A model generated the notes under the pieces. It was not told where the DNA came from, did not search any database, and was given only the letters and a program-made list of their open reading frames with translations. A DNA stretch of 21,781 nt from Aurantiochytrium sp. KH105 (Eukaryota; Sar; Bigyra; Thraustochytrida; Thraustochytriidae). Numbering within the stretch: position 1 is the first letter of the stretch; every line of letters starts with the position of its first letter. A program made the position numbers and the translations under genes. Below are positions 1 through 7,405 of this stretch, in pieces. Location: positions 1 to 21,781 of the forward strand of contig BGKB01000317.1 in the NCBI GenBank assembly GCA_003116975.1, in the 5' to 3' direction.

Positions 1-236
1 GTAACGCAATGTGATTTTGGACATTATATATCTACGCTGTACCGGACGATGTCCGGCGCGAAGGTAGGTACTTGTCGCCGACCACTGCAAACGACAATGG
101 AGCGCGAAATCTGGGTGGACGATGCCGCCGCAGCGGTCGCAGAGATGGAAGGCGGTGGTACAAAGATTGGGCAAGTCGCAGCGAGAGCGCGGACGCGGAA
201 CTGTCACGTCGACTGACAATGCGTGCGCGTACGTAG
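1..236 (+). other. 5' flank or upstream exon of the LRR gene, unresolved
   Basis: A plus-strand frame is open from base 1 to a stop at 211-213, with ATGs at 49 and 109; the ATG at 109 has A at -3 and G at +4. The part around 124-150 reads VDDAAAAVAEM, which resembles the GDDAAETLAEAL of the next exon and may be a decayed LRR. A TATATA-like run lies near 25-31. A likely branch point (CTGAC near 212-216) precedes an acceptor AG at 235-236. I found no donor whose phase joins this frame to the next exon. It could be an upstream exon, the gene's start, or non-coding. Confidence 0.3.
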
Positions 237-814
237 AATAAGATGGCACAGAGACTTTGGAGATGACGCCGCTGAGACGCTTGCCGAAGCCTTGAAGATG
301 AACACAAGTGCCCACACACTCTCGTATGTTGCAGCGACCGCAGCAAAAACTCAAACCGCTCACGTTTACTCACAAACTTTAGCAATGGAAATAAGCAGTA
401 TTTCGTACAATTCTGTGGGCGACAGAGGAGCTGAAGCGCTTGCAAGAGCTCTGCAGCAAAACTGTTCTCTTCGGTGGCTCAAGTGGGTCGATTTGTCTTC
501 GCACGCGCACGACTTTCACGACTAACCTTCTATCCATTTATTTTCCGCTAAGTCTTCGAAGCAACAATATTGGCGACGAAGGTGCCTCTGCATTCGCAAA
601 CGTATTGGAACATGATAATACTTGTCTGCAGACGCTCTAGTAAGTGAATGATGTCCTTTGTATTGTGCTCACGTCCAACTTACGCTTTTGACCAAACCAT
701 GAGTCCAGTCTCGATTACAATAGGATCACCAACGAAGCAATCTTGCTGCGCGTCAAGTCATTTTTGCAGCGAAACAAACACGAAGGAAAAGCATCGAGTA
801 ATGCCCTGAACTGA
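237..814 (+). CDS. Leucine-rich-repeat protein, NLRC3/ribonuclease-inhibitor type, 3' part (four exons)
   Basis: Exons 237-323, 399-482, 553-639 and 709-814 (stop TGA 812-814). The introns are 324-398 (GTATGT...GCAG, 75 nt), 483-552 (GTGGGT...TAAG, 70 nt, with CTAAC branch-like site) and 640-708 (GTAAGT...CCAG, 69 nt). All three are phase 2. Splicing gives successive 28-29 residue repeats of the pattern LxLxxNxIGDxGAxALAxxLxxNxxLxxL, for example NLRSNNIGDEGASAFANVL and LYLDYNRITNEA. Internal exons are 84-87 nt, so each exon carries one repeat. The protein ends with a lysine-containing tail after the last repeat. The family forms curved recognition scaffolds; no effector domain is visible because the 5' end is missing or unresolved. 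The exon structure is well supported; the ligand and function are unknown. Confidence 0.8.
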
Positions 815-824
815 CACAAATAGA

Positions 825-1160
825 TCACATGATCCTCGCCCTAGTCGTGCGAGAAGAAAGCGTGCTATACTGATAAATGCCCGAAAGGCGCCGCGCAGCG
901 TGCACCAGCCGCCGCGACACGCGCCTGGGCAGCGACTTTTGCGGGACCGGGGCAGCGTTTGGGTTGAACTCGCTTGCTATCATGCGCCGCTTCAGCGACG
1001 AGGTCGCGCCCATCGCCTGGATGTCCACGTCCTGCAGCACCGAGCACATCTTCTTCGTGCGCTGAGCAGTCGGGCATCTACCTCGCAACAAGCCACTAGT
1101 AAGAGGCATCTCCGCCGCCGCAGCTTGCTCGGGAGCAGAGAGCTGCATCATTTTCATCAT
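825..1160 (-). CDS. Hypothetical 111-residue protein, uncertain
   Basis: An uninterrupted minus-strand frame begins with two consecutive ATGs at 1160 and ends at TGA 825-827. It lies tail-to-tail with the LRR gene, ten bases from its stop. Codons between about 860 and 1050 end mostly in G or C, as in the large TIR-NACHT gene, which supports coding on this strand. The product is basic (many Arg, Lys) with no domain, signal peptide or membrane segment that I recognise. A shorter plus-strand frame at 877-1065 overlaps it, so a chance ORF is possible. Confidence 0.3.
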   Translation of the reverse strand: MMKMMQLSAPEQAAAAEMPLTSGLLRGRCPTAQRTKKMCSVLQDVDIQAMGATSSLKRRMIASEFNPNAAPVPQKSLPRRVSRRLVHAARRLSGIYQYSTLSSRTTRARIM

Positions 1161-2238
1161 AGTAACATGAGTATTTTTGCGCTCCTCTCATGCTATCAAT
1201 AATTTGCTCTTTCGCGACCTTGGTCTTGTTAAAAATCAAAAATTCGCCGCGAGGCTATCTTGACAACGTCACGCGGAAGTCTCAACAACGCGTTCATCAA
1301 GGTGGCTTTTCAAAAAACCACCGCAAAATGATTTCGCAAATGCGCGACTCTATTCAACGAAGAAATCTGACTTCTGCTTTTGCACGTGCGCGGAGCGGGA
1401 GCGAAAGGGCGGGCAGACGAATGGACAGACGGTCGGAACCTTGCTGCAACGCGTCACGACGGCGCTCAGGGAAAACAATCGGCCCGGAGATAAAGGGCCG
1501 CGGGCACGCGCCGTTTGGGGTCTGCACGACTTGAAGATCCGCGAGGCAGCAGTGACTCTATCGGTAGGATAAGGTTTCGAAGACAGCCTGAGAAGTTACT
1601 TGAACAAAAAGCATTTTTGGCACATTTAGCCTAAGTTGACGGGGCCAACTCTGTTCATCAACTTGTCGACCGCGCAGGTGGTCAAGCGGGCAGGGAGCAC
1701 TGATGCGCGTGCTTGGTGGACGGTGTCGCAAGCCTCCGGTGCCCATACGCGCAGGCACGCGCTCAGCGCAGTGCTCTGCGCAGCGTTTCGCTGCTGGGGA
1801 CAGCTTGGAGATCGAGCAAGCGAAGATGCGTGCGGGCGCTGCTGGTGCGAGCTACCAGAGGCGCGAGAGGACCAAGACGCGGCTGTATCGATGGTGACGC
1901 GCATTCCGAAAAGACTACCTCGCGCTGCCCGACAAATTGAGCATTGAATTGAACAGCAGCAAGCAAGAGAGAAAGACCACCACAGCGTCCCGGACGCTGT
2001 GAGAAGAAATTACGGTGCGCGTCGCGTCAATTGTAGTCACGGTGTCTGCAAGTTTATACTTTGTGAAAGTCGATGTTGAAGCCGATGCTGGCGACCAAGC
2101 AAGGTTCAGGTCAATGGGTCGATGCGGCCACGACCGCTCGCTTTGCAATTATGCTGTTAAGCGCGCAGCGAGCGAAAGGCCAACGCACAATATTCCAGAT
2201 TGGCGAGAAACCATTGCAAGGAAGACCGCCGTCATGCG
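1161..2238. other. No gene supported; several short ORFs
   Basis: Overlapping open frames of 60-115 codons occur on both strands, notably plus 1190-1534 (very basic), plus 1636-1947 and plus 2015-2362. None matches a family I know, and neighbouring frames are equally open. Some could be exons of a spliced gene, but I found no phase-consistent chain of splice sites. Confidence 0.4.
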
Positions 2239-3002
2239 CTACGTCATGCATATTGTGCCCTCTGAAACGTCAAGCCTGTCGTCGCCTGCAATGTTGCTCT
2301 GCCGTTTTTTGGCATACTCAGACAAATCAGTAGCGCCAAGGCAGAGTAGCTTCTTGCAATAGGTGTGTAGCAGACGAGCATCGGCCTCGGTGTCGACCCT
2401 GGGAAGCTATTCAGGCCAGTGCCAATGAGTCATTGAGCCATATCACGCTTACGGGTATGATCAGCCAAGCACACTTTTTGTAGCAGTTGATGCGATGGAA
2501 CTCGAGGCAGAGCTGCGGCAGGAACGGAACTTGAGGCTGGCCGTGGCTGAATGGGTCAAGTTCAGTCAAGAACTCGAGGCGCTCAGAGCAAGTCGGTCCC
2601 AACTAGCCTCCGCACGTCGTGTCGCCATGTCTATAACTATATTTCGAGTCATGATGCCGCGGAATTTCTTGCGCGCCTCTTTCATGCCAGCCAAACTTTC
2701 TTCGCGCCCTCGTCCTTTAAGAAGTGAACGCTAATATGACGACAAAGCACTCTTGACGATGACACTCGAAAAGGTCGGCAGGCGGAGGATTAAGTTGCTA
2801 CTGTTGTGATGGCTAGGCAAGTGTCAGCAGTCTAAGATGATCCTCAAGACATTACCAGTTGGAATATCTTGTCATCAGCAAAAGATTGCCTGAGGTGCGC
2901 TCTCCTCGTAATTGTGGTCACGCCATCGGTGATTTGTGCCGCCGCCTTCGTCGTCTGGCTTGCGGGGGCAAACAAAGCTTCGTAGAATGAACCACCTTCG
3001 AT
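2239..3002 (-). CDS. Probable spliced gene or gene remnant downstream of the TIR-NACHT gene; family unknown
   Basis: Three minus-strand segments read like exons. Segment A, 3002-2856, is 49 codons (starts IEGGSFYEALF, ends FADDKIFQL), lies after an AG and is followed by donor GTAATG. Segment B starts at 2730 after TATTAG, joins A in phase 0 across a 125-nt intron, and runs up to 54 codons (contains MKEARKKFRGIM). Segment D, about 2406-2239, contains ARLLHTYCKKLL and ends at TAG 2239-2241. A strong donor (GTAAGC, minus strand, from 2452) closes a frame between B and D, but I could not join B to it in phase. No start codon for A was found. A plus-strand frame at 2430-2620 (coiled-coil-like, with AELRQERNLRLAVAEW) conflicts with B. 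It could be a gene, a pseudogene, or exons of two genes. Confidence 0.3.
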
Positions 3003-3092
3003 CTATCACAGCTTATGAAACATTATGTTTTGTTCTGTTTTGTTGCGGCGTGTGCAACAAAAAAGACAGAGGGCAGAAAAGAAAAGCAAAAG

Positions 3093-3098
3093 TTTATA
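3093..3098 (-). promoter_or_regulatory. TATAAA box, minus strand, possible promoter of the 2239-3002 gene
   Basis: TATAAA reads on the minus strand between the stop of the TIR-NACHT gene and segment A. It is followed by a pyrimidine-rich stretch. The spacing to segment A is plausible for a short 5' leader, but the only nearby ATG (3023) hits a stop after five codons, so the assignment is weak. Confidence 0.2.
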
Positions 3099-3194
3099 AG
3101 TGAGATATCACTACTGCGACGCAGTAAGTGATGACAAGCAGTTAAGGTCGGTCGCCCACGCAGGCATGGCACACGGTAGCGCAAAGCCACACGA

Positions 3195-6100
3195 TTAGGT
3201 CTCAGGTTTGATTCCTTGGATATGCAAGATGTGTACCATCCCGCTAGCGTCGCCAATAGCGTAAACACTTCCCTGGCGAGCTATGTCATAGATTGTGTGA
3301 TCTGTCGTGAAGCCTTTCCCTTCGCTCAGCTTCCCATGTGTTTCATTCTCAACGTTCACTTTGGTCCTTGTGTTTGTTCCAGGTGGAGTCGATGCCTCCA
3401 CCTCAGCCGCATCGAGTTCTTTGCCCGTTCGAGCGTTCCAGTATCGAGTCTCATTCCATGACTCTGATACGATGGTGTCGCCCTGTATCGCCACGCTGTA
3501 GACCTCACCAGAGTGCCCCTTCAACACGCGCTGCTCCTCGCCCGACGTAGCGTTCCAGATGCGCACCGTCTTGTCATCGGACCCACTGACGATGGTGTCG
3601 CCCTGTATCGCCACGCTCCTGACCCAACCAGAGTGCCCCTTCAACACGTGCTGCTCTTCGCCCGACATAGCGTTCCAGATGCGCACTGTGCTGTCCGTTG
3701 AGGAGAACCACCCACCAGACCCACTGACGATGGTGTCGCTCTGTATCGCCACGCTCCAGACCTCATCAGAGTGTCCCTTCAACACGTGCTGCTCCTCGCC
3801 CGACGTAGCGTTCCAGATGCGCACCGTGTTGTCATAGGACCCAGACACGATGGTGTCGTCATTGATCGCCACGCTTGTTACATAACTAGAGTGCCCCTTC
3901 AACACGTGTTGTTCCTCGCCCGACGTAGCGTTCCAGATTCGCACCGTGTTATCCTCGGACCCACTGACGATGGTGTCGCCCTGTATCGCCACGCTGTTAA
4001 CCTCACCAGAGTGCTCCTTCAGCACGTGCTGCTCCTCGCCTGACGTAGCATTCCAGATGCGCACCGTCTTGTCACGGGACCCACTGACGATGGTGCCGCC
4101 CTGTAACGCCACGCTGCTGACATAACTAGAGTGCCCCTCCAACACGTGCTGCTCCTCACCCGACGTAGCGTGCCAGATGCGAACCGTGCCGTCATTGGAC
4201 CCACTGACGATGGTGTCGTCCTGTATCGCCACGCTCAAGACGTCACCAGAGTGCCCCTTCAACACGTGCTGCTCCTCGCCCGACGAAGCGCTCCAGATGC
4301 GTACCGTCTTGTCTCCGGACCCACTGACGATGGTGTCGCCCTGTATCGCCACGCTCCTGACCGAATCAGAGTGCCCCTTCAACACGTGCAGCAAAGGGTC
4401 GCGGGGATGAGCAAGAGTGACGCGAATAGGCTCTAGCCATGGCTGATCAGGTGTTCGTAGACTACGTGCCAGGGGATCGTTCGAGTCGTGACCAAGACGC
4501 GCCAGAACTTGCGACGCAAGTTCGTCGGGATCATAGCTGAGGGCATGCACTGCTTTGCTCAGGAAGCGGGGCGTATCACTTTCGGGCGCAAAGTAGATGC
4601 TGAGATCGACGCAGTCGCGAATGAGGTTTCCGATTGTGGCGCGCCTTTGCGCTTCATCGTCACCTACAGAGATGGCGCTCTTTATCCATGCAAAGTCATT
4701 CAGGAGCTCGAAAGCCTCAGCGTGCTCGCCGCTCTTGACGAGGTGAAAGACGGCGTGACGGAGCGAAAAAACGTCGTCCCGCGAGCTGCTGCAGTAGTCG
4801 GCCAATTGTTTATGCCCGTCTTCAACATCCACGCCAAGATCTCCGCTCAGGTCGTCATCCAGCAGCCAGTCTGCCATCCGCTTGTGGATGAGCGCCACAC
4901 GACCATCGCCGCCCTGGTACAAGAGATTACGCGCGTTGCCAACGATCTTTTTCGTCTTCTTCCTGCTTTTGTCAAGAATCACGCTGAGTTGCTCGACGCT
5001 CAGCGGCTCGCGCGCTGCCACGATTGGCGCCAGGAGCATCTTGTACGTCTTCTCCCCGCCAATTTTTTTTTGCAGGCGCTCAAAGTACTCTTTGAACATG
5101 CCGCCAAGCCCATTGGGGATGGCGTCTTTGTGAGAGATGTCCTGCAAGGTCAGCAGACCACCTTGTTTCTCCTCGTGCATCCGGTTCAGGGTCTCCGGAA
5201 GGAAGCTCGCCCAGAGAAAGAGACCTTCGGATCGCTCGGAAAGAATCTTGGCGCAAGAAGCAACGTCTTTTTGCTCCACGGTATCTTTCATGTCGCGCAG
5301 CAAATGCCCGATGTGCTTTTCGATGTCGCGAAAGTTCTCTTCGTCCTTGAGCTCGAGCACTTTGGAATCAAGGCTGATGTTGGTGATGCCGCGCTGGATC
5401 TCGCCTTCGGGACGTGTGCTCACAACCAAGCTGAGCCATGAGGGCATCACATCCTTCCACGTACGAATGACCTTTCGCAAAACATCGTCGCTCTTGCTGC
5501 ACTCGTCGAGAGCGTCGAGCACGACCACTTGTCGCATCTGGTCTGGGCCGAGATTGTTCAAAGAGTCGACGAGAATGGTCTGAAATACGTCGGCCAATGG
5601 CTTGTCACGGATACCGCCGAAGCTCATGGAGTCAAGCGCATCGGAAAAGCCAGGCACGCTTAGGCAGAGCTGCCATGCAATGCTCATAAGAGCCTCTTTT
5701 GGCGCAGCGGTCGTGACTTGATCATGCCGAAAGAAATGGTACGCCGCCACGGAAATAGGGTGGCGCTCGTTTTTGCTTCGACGCCAAAGGCTACGTACAC
5801 GTGACGACTTTCGGCGCGGCTCGACGCGATTATCAGCCTTGCTCTTTTCGACATCTCCGTCAGTTTTCAGAGCGCCTCCACGGTGACAAAGCTCGGCCAT
5901 GATGACGCTTTTGCCGACGCCGCCGTCGCCCACAAGAATGAAGACGGCGCTCTGGGTCTTGTTGTACCAGTCGCAGAGCTCGTCAATGATCCAGCTCCGC
6001 GTGCCAAAGGTAAACTTCTCCGCCTTGCCCTTGGCCCATGCCTCTGAGCTGCACGGGTTCAGGCGAGGATAGATGTCGCGCATCAGAGGGGTGAGGTCCG

Positions 6101-7148
6101 ATGAAGCCTCGGGTGTCTCGATGCGCATGCGAATGGCATTGGCGAGGCGTTCGATCGCATCGTCCGAAAAAGTGCCATCCAAGATTTGCGAAAGATCCAC
6201 CGGTGCTTGCCTTGTGAGCGCGAGCTGAAATCGCCCAGTCCACCCGGTTGCGGGCTTGGTCATGTCTTCTTCCAGCGCGGCGACCACGATGCTGTCAAAC
6301 CGTTTGTTGCCGGCGTATTGGAACTCCTTAAGACAGTTTTCTGACCGGTCACCTGTGTTGATCTTTTCCATGTACCCTTTGGTCGCGAGGACGAGGAATA
6401 CGGTCGACGAGTCGATGCCATCAGCCATACTTCCATGAATACTGCCTGACACTTGCTGAGCATCGAGCCAGACGTCGATGCCGTGGTCGCGGAGTCGCAA
6501 CGCAAGTTCAATGGCCACCTTGTGTACCCATTTGTCTTTGCCCCACTCGTGCGAGAGGAAGGCGTGAAAGCTCCGGCGCCCTGGCGCTCCTGCGGCACGG
6601 CCTTTTGCGGCAACAGCTTCGCTCATCACCCAATCAGCGGCGTCCTTTGTGGGCTTGCAAAAGTTGATGAACAAGTCGTCGGAGATGTACCAGGCAAGCG
6701 CGCCCATCCAGTCCTTTGTATCAGCCATGGCTTCGTCGATGAGAATGGGCACAAGTGAGTTGGGGAGGACCTTTGCCACTGCCTCGATGAGCTCCCAATT
6801 GTCTTCGAGGTTTTTGCTCACGAGCAGTAGAGCGACCTCGGCCTTTTCGGCCTCCTGTTCGGCCTCTGCGACGTAGTTGCCGGTGCGCACGGGCAGGCTG
6901 AGGCGGGACTGAATCGCGTCGACCAGCTGCTCGGCCACGGTCTCGTCTGCAGGGTCGTATACGATGAGGACGGAAAGGTCGCTAAGGACCTCTGGGACTT
7001 CAAGGTCCGTTTCCGCCTCTGCCTGGTCCACCGCAACAGCCTGTCGCTCTGCCTCCGTCTGCGCGGCTTCGTTCACCTCGAGGTCTGCGCGCGCTCCGCC
7101 GACGCGACCTCCGTTGAAGCGCGCGATCAAGCTCTTTCCCCTCACCAT
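3195..7148 (-). CDS. TIR-TIR-NACHT-WD40 receptor-like NTPase (STAND family), 1317 residues, intronless
   Basis: The start is the ATG at 7148 (context ACCATGG); a frame extending four codons upstream would need a GTG, and an in-frame TGA lies at 7176-7178. Residues about 56-175 form a divergent TIR-like fold (VLIVYDPAD; W118 and E122). Residues 193-342 form a clearer TIR domain (HAFLSHEWG, DVWLDAQQV, NCLKEF); E275 sits where NAD-cleaving TIR domains such as SARM1 keep the catalytic Glu. The NACHT module has Walker A GDGGVGKS at 407-414, Walker B VVVLDALDE at 541-549, STRPE at 577-581, GLFLW at 642-646, and a winged-helix-like PLSVEQLSVIL from 715. Between Walker A and B is a basic insert (about 433-463). 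Eight WD40 repeats run from 925 to about 1246, then a degenerate blade ends the protein. By family, the propeller senses, NACHT binds ATP and oligomerises, and TIR signals in the cytosol. Those roles are inferred. Confidence 0.93.
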   Translation of the reverse strand: MVRGKSLIARFNGGRVGGARADLEVNEAAQTEAERQAVAVDQAEAETDLEVPEVLSDLSVLIVYDPADETVAEQLVDAIQSRLSLPVRTGNYVAEAEQEAEKAEVALLLVSKNLEDNWELIEAVAKVLPNSLVPILIDEAMADTKDWMGALAWYISDDLFINFCKPTKDAADWVMSEAVAAKGRAAGAPGRRSFHAFLSHEWGKDKWVHKVAIELALRLRDHGIDVWLDAQQVSGSIHGSMADGIDSSTVFLVLATKGYMEKINTGDRSENCLKEFQYAGNKRFDSIVVAALEEDMTKPATGWTGRFQLALTRQAPVDLSQILDGTFSDDAIERLANAIRMRIETPEASSDLTPLMRDIYPRLNPCSSEAWAKGKAEKFTFGTRSWIIDELCDWYNKTQSAVFILVGDGGVGKSVIMAELCHRGGALKTDGDVEKSKADNRVEPRRKSSRVRSLWRRSKNERHPISVAAYHFFRHDQVTTAAPKEALMSIAWQLCLSVPGFSDALDSMSFGGIRDKPLADVFQTILVDSLNNLGPDQMRQVVVLDALDECSKSDDVLRKVIRTWKDVMPSWLSLVVSTRPEGEIQRGITNISLDSKVLELKDEENFRDIEKHIGHLLRDMKDTVEQKDVASCAKILSERSEGLFLWASFLPETLNRMHEEKQGGLLTLQDISHKDAIPNGLGGMFKEYFERLQKKIGGEKTYKMLLAPIVAAREPLSVEQLSVILDKSRKKTKKIVGNARNLLYQGGDGRVALIHKRMADWLLDDDLSGDLGVDVEDGHKQLADYCSSSRDDVFSLRHAVFHLVKSGEHAEAFELLNDFAWIKSAISVGDDEAQRRATIGNLIRDCVDLSIYFAPESDTPRFLSKAVHALSYDPDELASQVLARLGHDSNDPLARSLRTPDQPWLEPIRVTLAHPRDPLLHVLKGHSDSVRSVAIQGDTIVSGSGDKTVRIWSASSGEEQHVLKGHSGDVLSVAIQDDTIVSGSNDGTVRIWHATSGEEQHVLEGHSSYVSSVALQGGTIVSGSRDKTVRIWNATSGEEQHVLKEHSGEVNSVAIQGDTIVSGSEDNTVRIWNATSGEEQHVLKGHSSYVTSVAINDDTIVSGSYDNTVRIWNATSGEEQHVLKGHSDEVWSVAIQSDTIVSGSGGWFSSTDSTVRIWNAMSGEEQHVLKGHSGWVRSVAIQGDTIVSGSDDKTVRIWNATSGEEQRVLKGHSGEVYSVAIQGDTIVSESWNETRYWNARTGKELDAAEVEASTPPGTNTRTKVNVENETHGKLSEGKGFTTDHTIYDIARQGSVYAIGDASGMVHILHIQGIKPET
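3411..4376 (-). repeat. WD40-encoding tandem repeat, 120-bp period, eight copies
   Basis: The repeats lie inside the TIR-NACHT gene. Copies 1-5 and 7 encode exactly 40 residues (120 bp). Copy 6 has six extra residues (GWFSST region) and copy 8 is degenerate at its end. The DNA is near-identical between copies: a block such as GATGGTGTCGCCCTGTATCG recurs on the plus strand every 120 bases with few changes. Variation concentrates at repeat positions 4, 5, 7, 13, 21, 23 and 29, counting from the G of GH. This looks like recent homogenisation by gene conversion or unequal exchange. Confidence 0.95.
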
Positions 7149-7330
7149 GGTCGGTCCCACGGAGACTGGGTCGGGTCAGGACTCGCCGCGGCCCTTCTGG
7201 TCGCGCGCTCCCCTTTTCATGTGCGGCTGACCCCGTCTCCTCCTCGCGCGCGCGCGCTCTCTCCCCGGGCGGCGGCGGCGTCCCCGCGACCGCGCTCTCC
7301 CGGTCGCTTTTGCTGTATACCGCGTCCAGG
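7149..7330 (-). promoter_or_regulatory. GC-rich leader/promoter region of the TIR-NACHT gene
   Basis: This is the most GC- and CpG-rich stretch of the window, with an alternating GC run near 7246-7256 and a GGC-triplet run near 7268-7277. It lies directly upstream of the Kozak ATG, so it is the expected 5' leader and core promoter. No TATA box is obvious; a GTATAC at about 7314-7319 is the only AT-rich element. Confidence 0.45.
7176..7220 (-). CDS. Upstream ORF, 14 codons, in the TIR-NACHT leader
   Basis: An ATG at 7220 opens a 14-codon frame (starting MKRGARDQ, basic) ending in TGA 7176-7178, 27 bases before the main ATG and in the same frame. If the transcript starts upstream of 7220, ribosomes would meet this ATG first. 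Such uORFs commonly lower translation of the main frame. Its presence in the mRNA is not shown. Confidence 0.35.
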   Translation of the reverse strand: MKRGARDQKGRGES

Positions 7331-7351
7331 TGGTGCGTCTGAGGTTCGGAA

Positions 7352-7405
7352 CTAACCCCCTTGCGTGCTAGTGATGTCGCGACAATCCCTGGAGGAGGGG
7401 GTTAG
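7352..7405. repeat. 10-bp perfect inverted repeat
   Basis: CTAACCCCCT at 7352-7361 and AGGGGGTTAG at 7396-7405 pair perfectly around a 34-base loop, about 200 bases upstream of the TIR-NACHT start. It could be a hairpin or a dyad protein-binding site. It includes the telomere-like CTAACCC, but only once per arm. Confidence 0.6.

Noticed and set aside
2495..2734. Coiled-coil-like plus-strand ORF (starts MELEAELRQE)
   Set aside because: Composition is attractive, but it overlaps minus-strand exon-like segments and I found no complete gene model; recorded as an alternative rather than a gene.
3411..4376. CRISPR-like regular repeat
   Set aside because: The 120-bp period is in-frame WD40 coding sequence with no short repeat/unique spacer pattern.
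4488..5441. 317-codon plus-strand ORF
   Set aside because: It is antisense to the NACHT region of the receptor, whose motifs on the minus strand are unambiguous; its openness is a by-product of that gene's codon use.
3195..7148. Bacterial antiphage STAND (Avs-type) gene
   Set aside because: Domain layout is comparable, but spliceosomal introns in the neighbouring LRR gene, the Kozak start and the lack of operon structure point to a eukaryotic genome.
3195..7160. Start four codons earlier at 7160
   Set aside because: That codon is GTG; the ATG at 7148 has a strong Kozak context and fits a eukaryotic gene.
7352..7405. Telomeric repeat
   Set aside because: CTAACCC occurs once per arm only, with no tandem run; it is an isolated inverted repeat.
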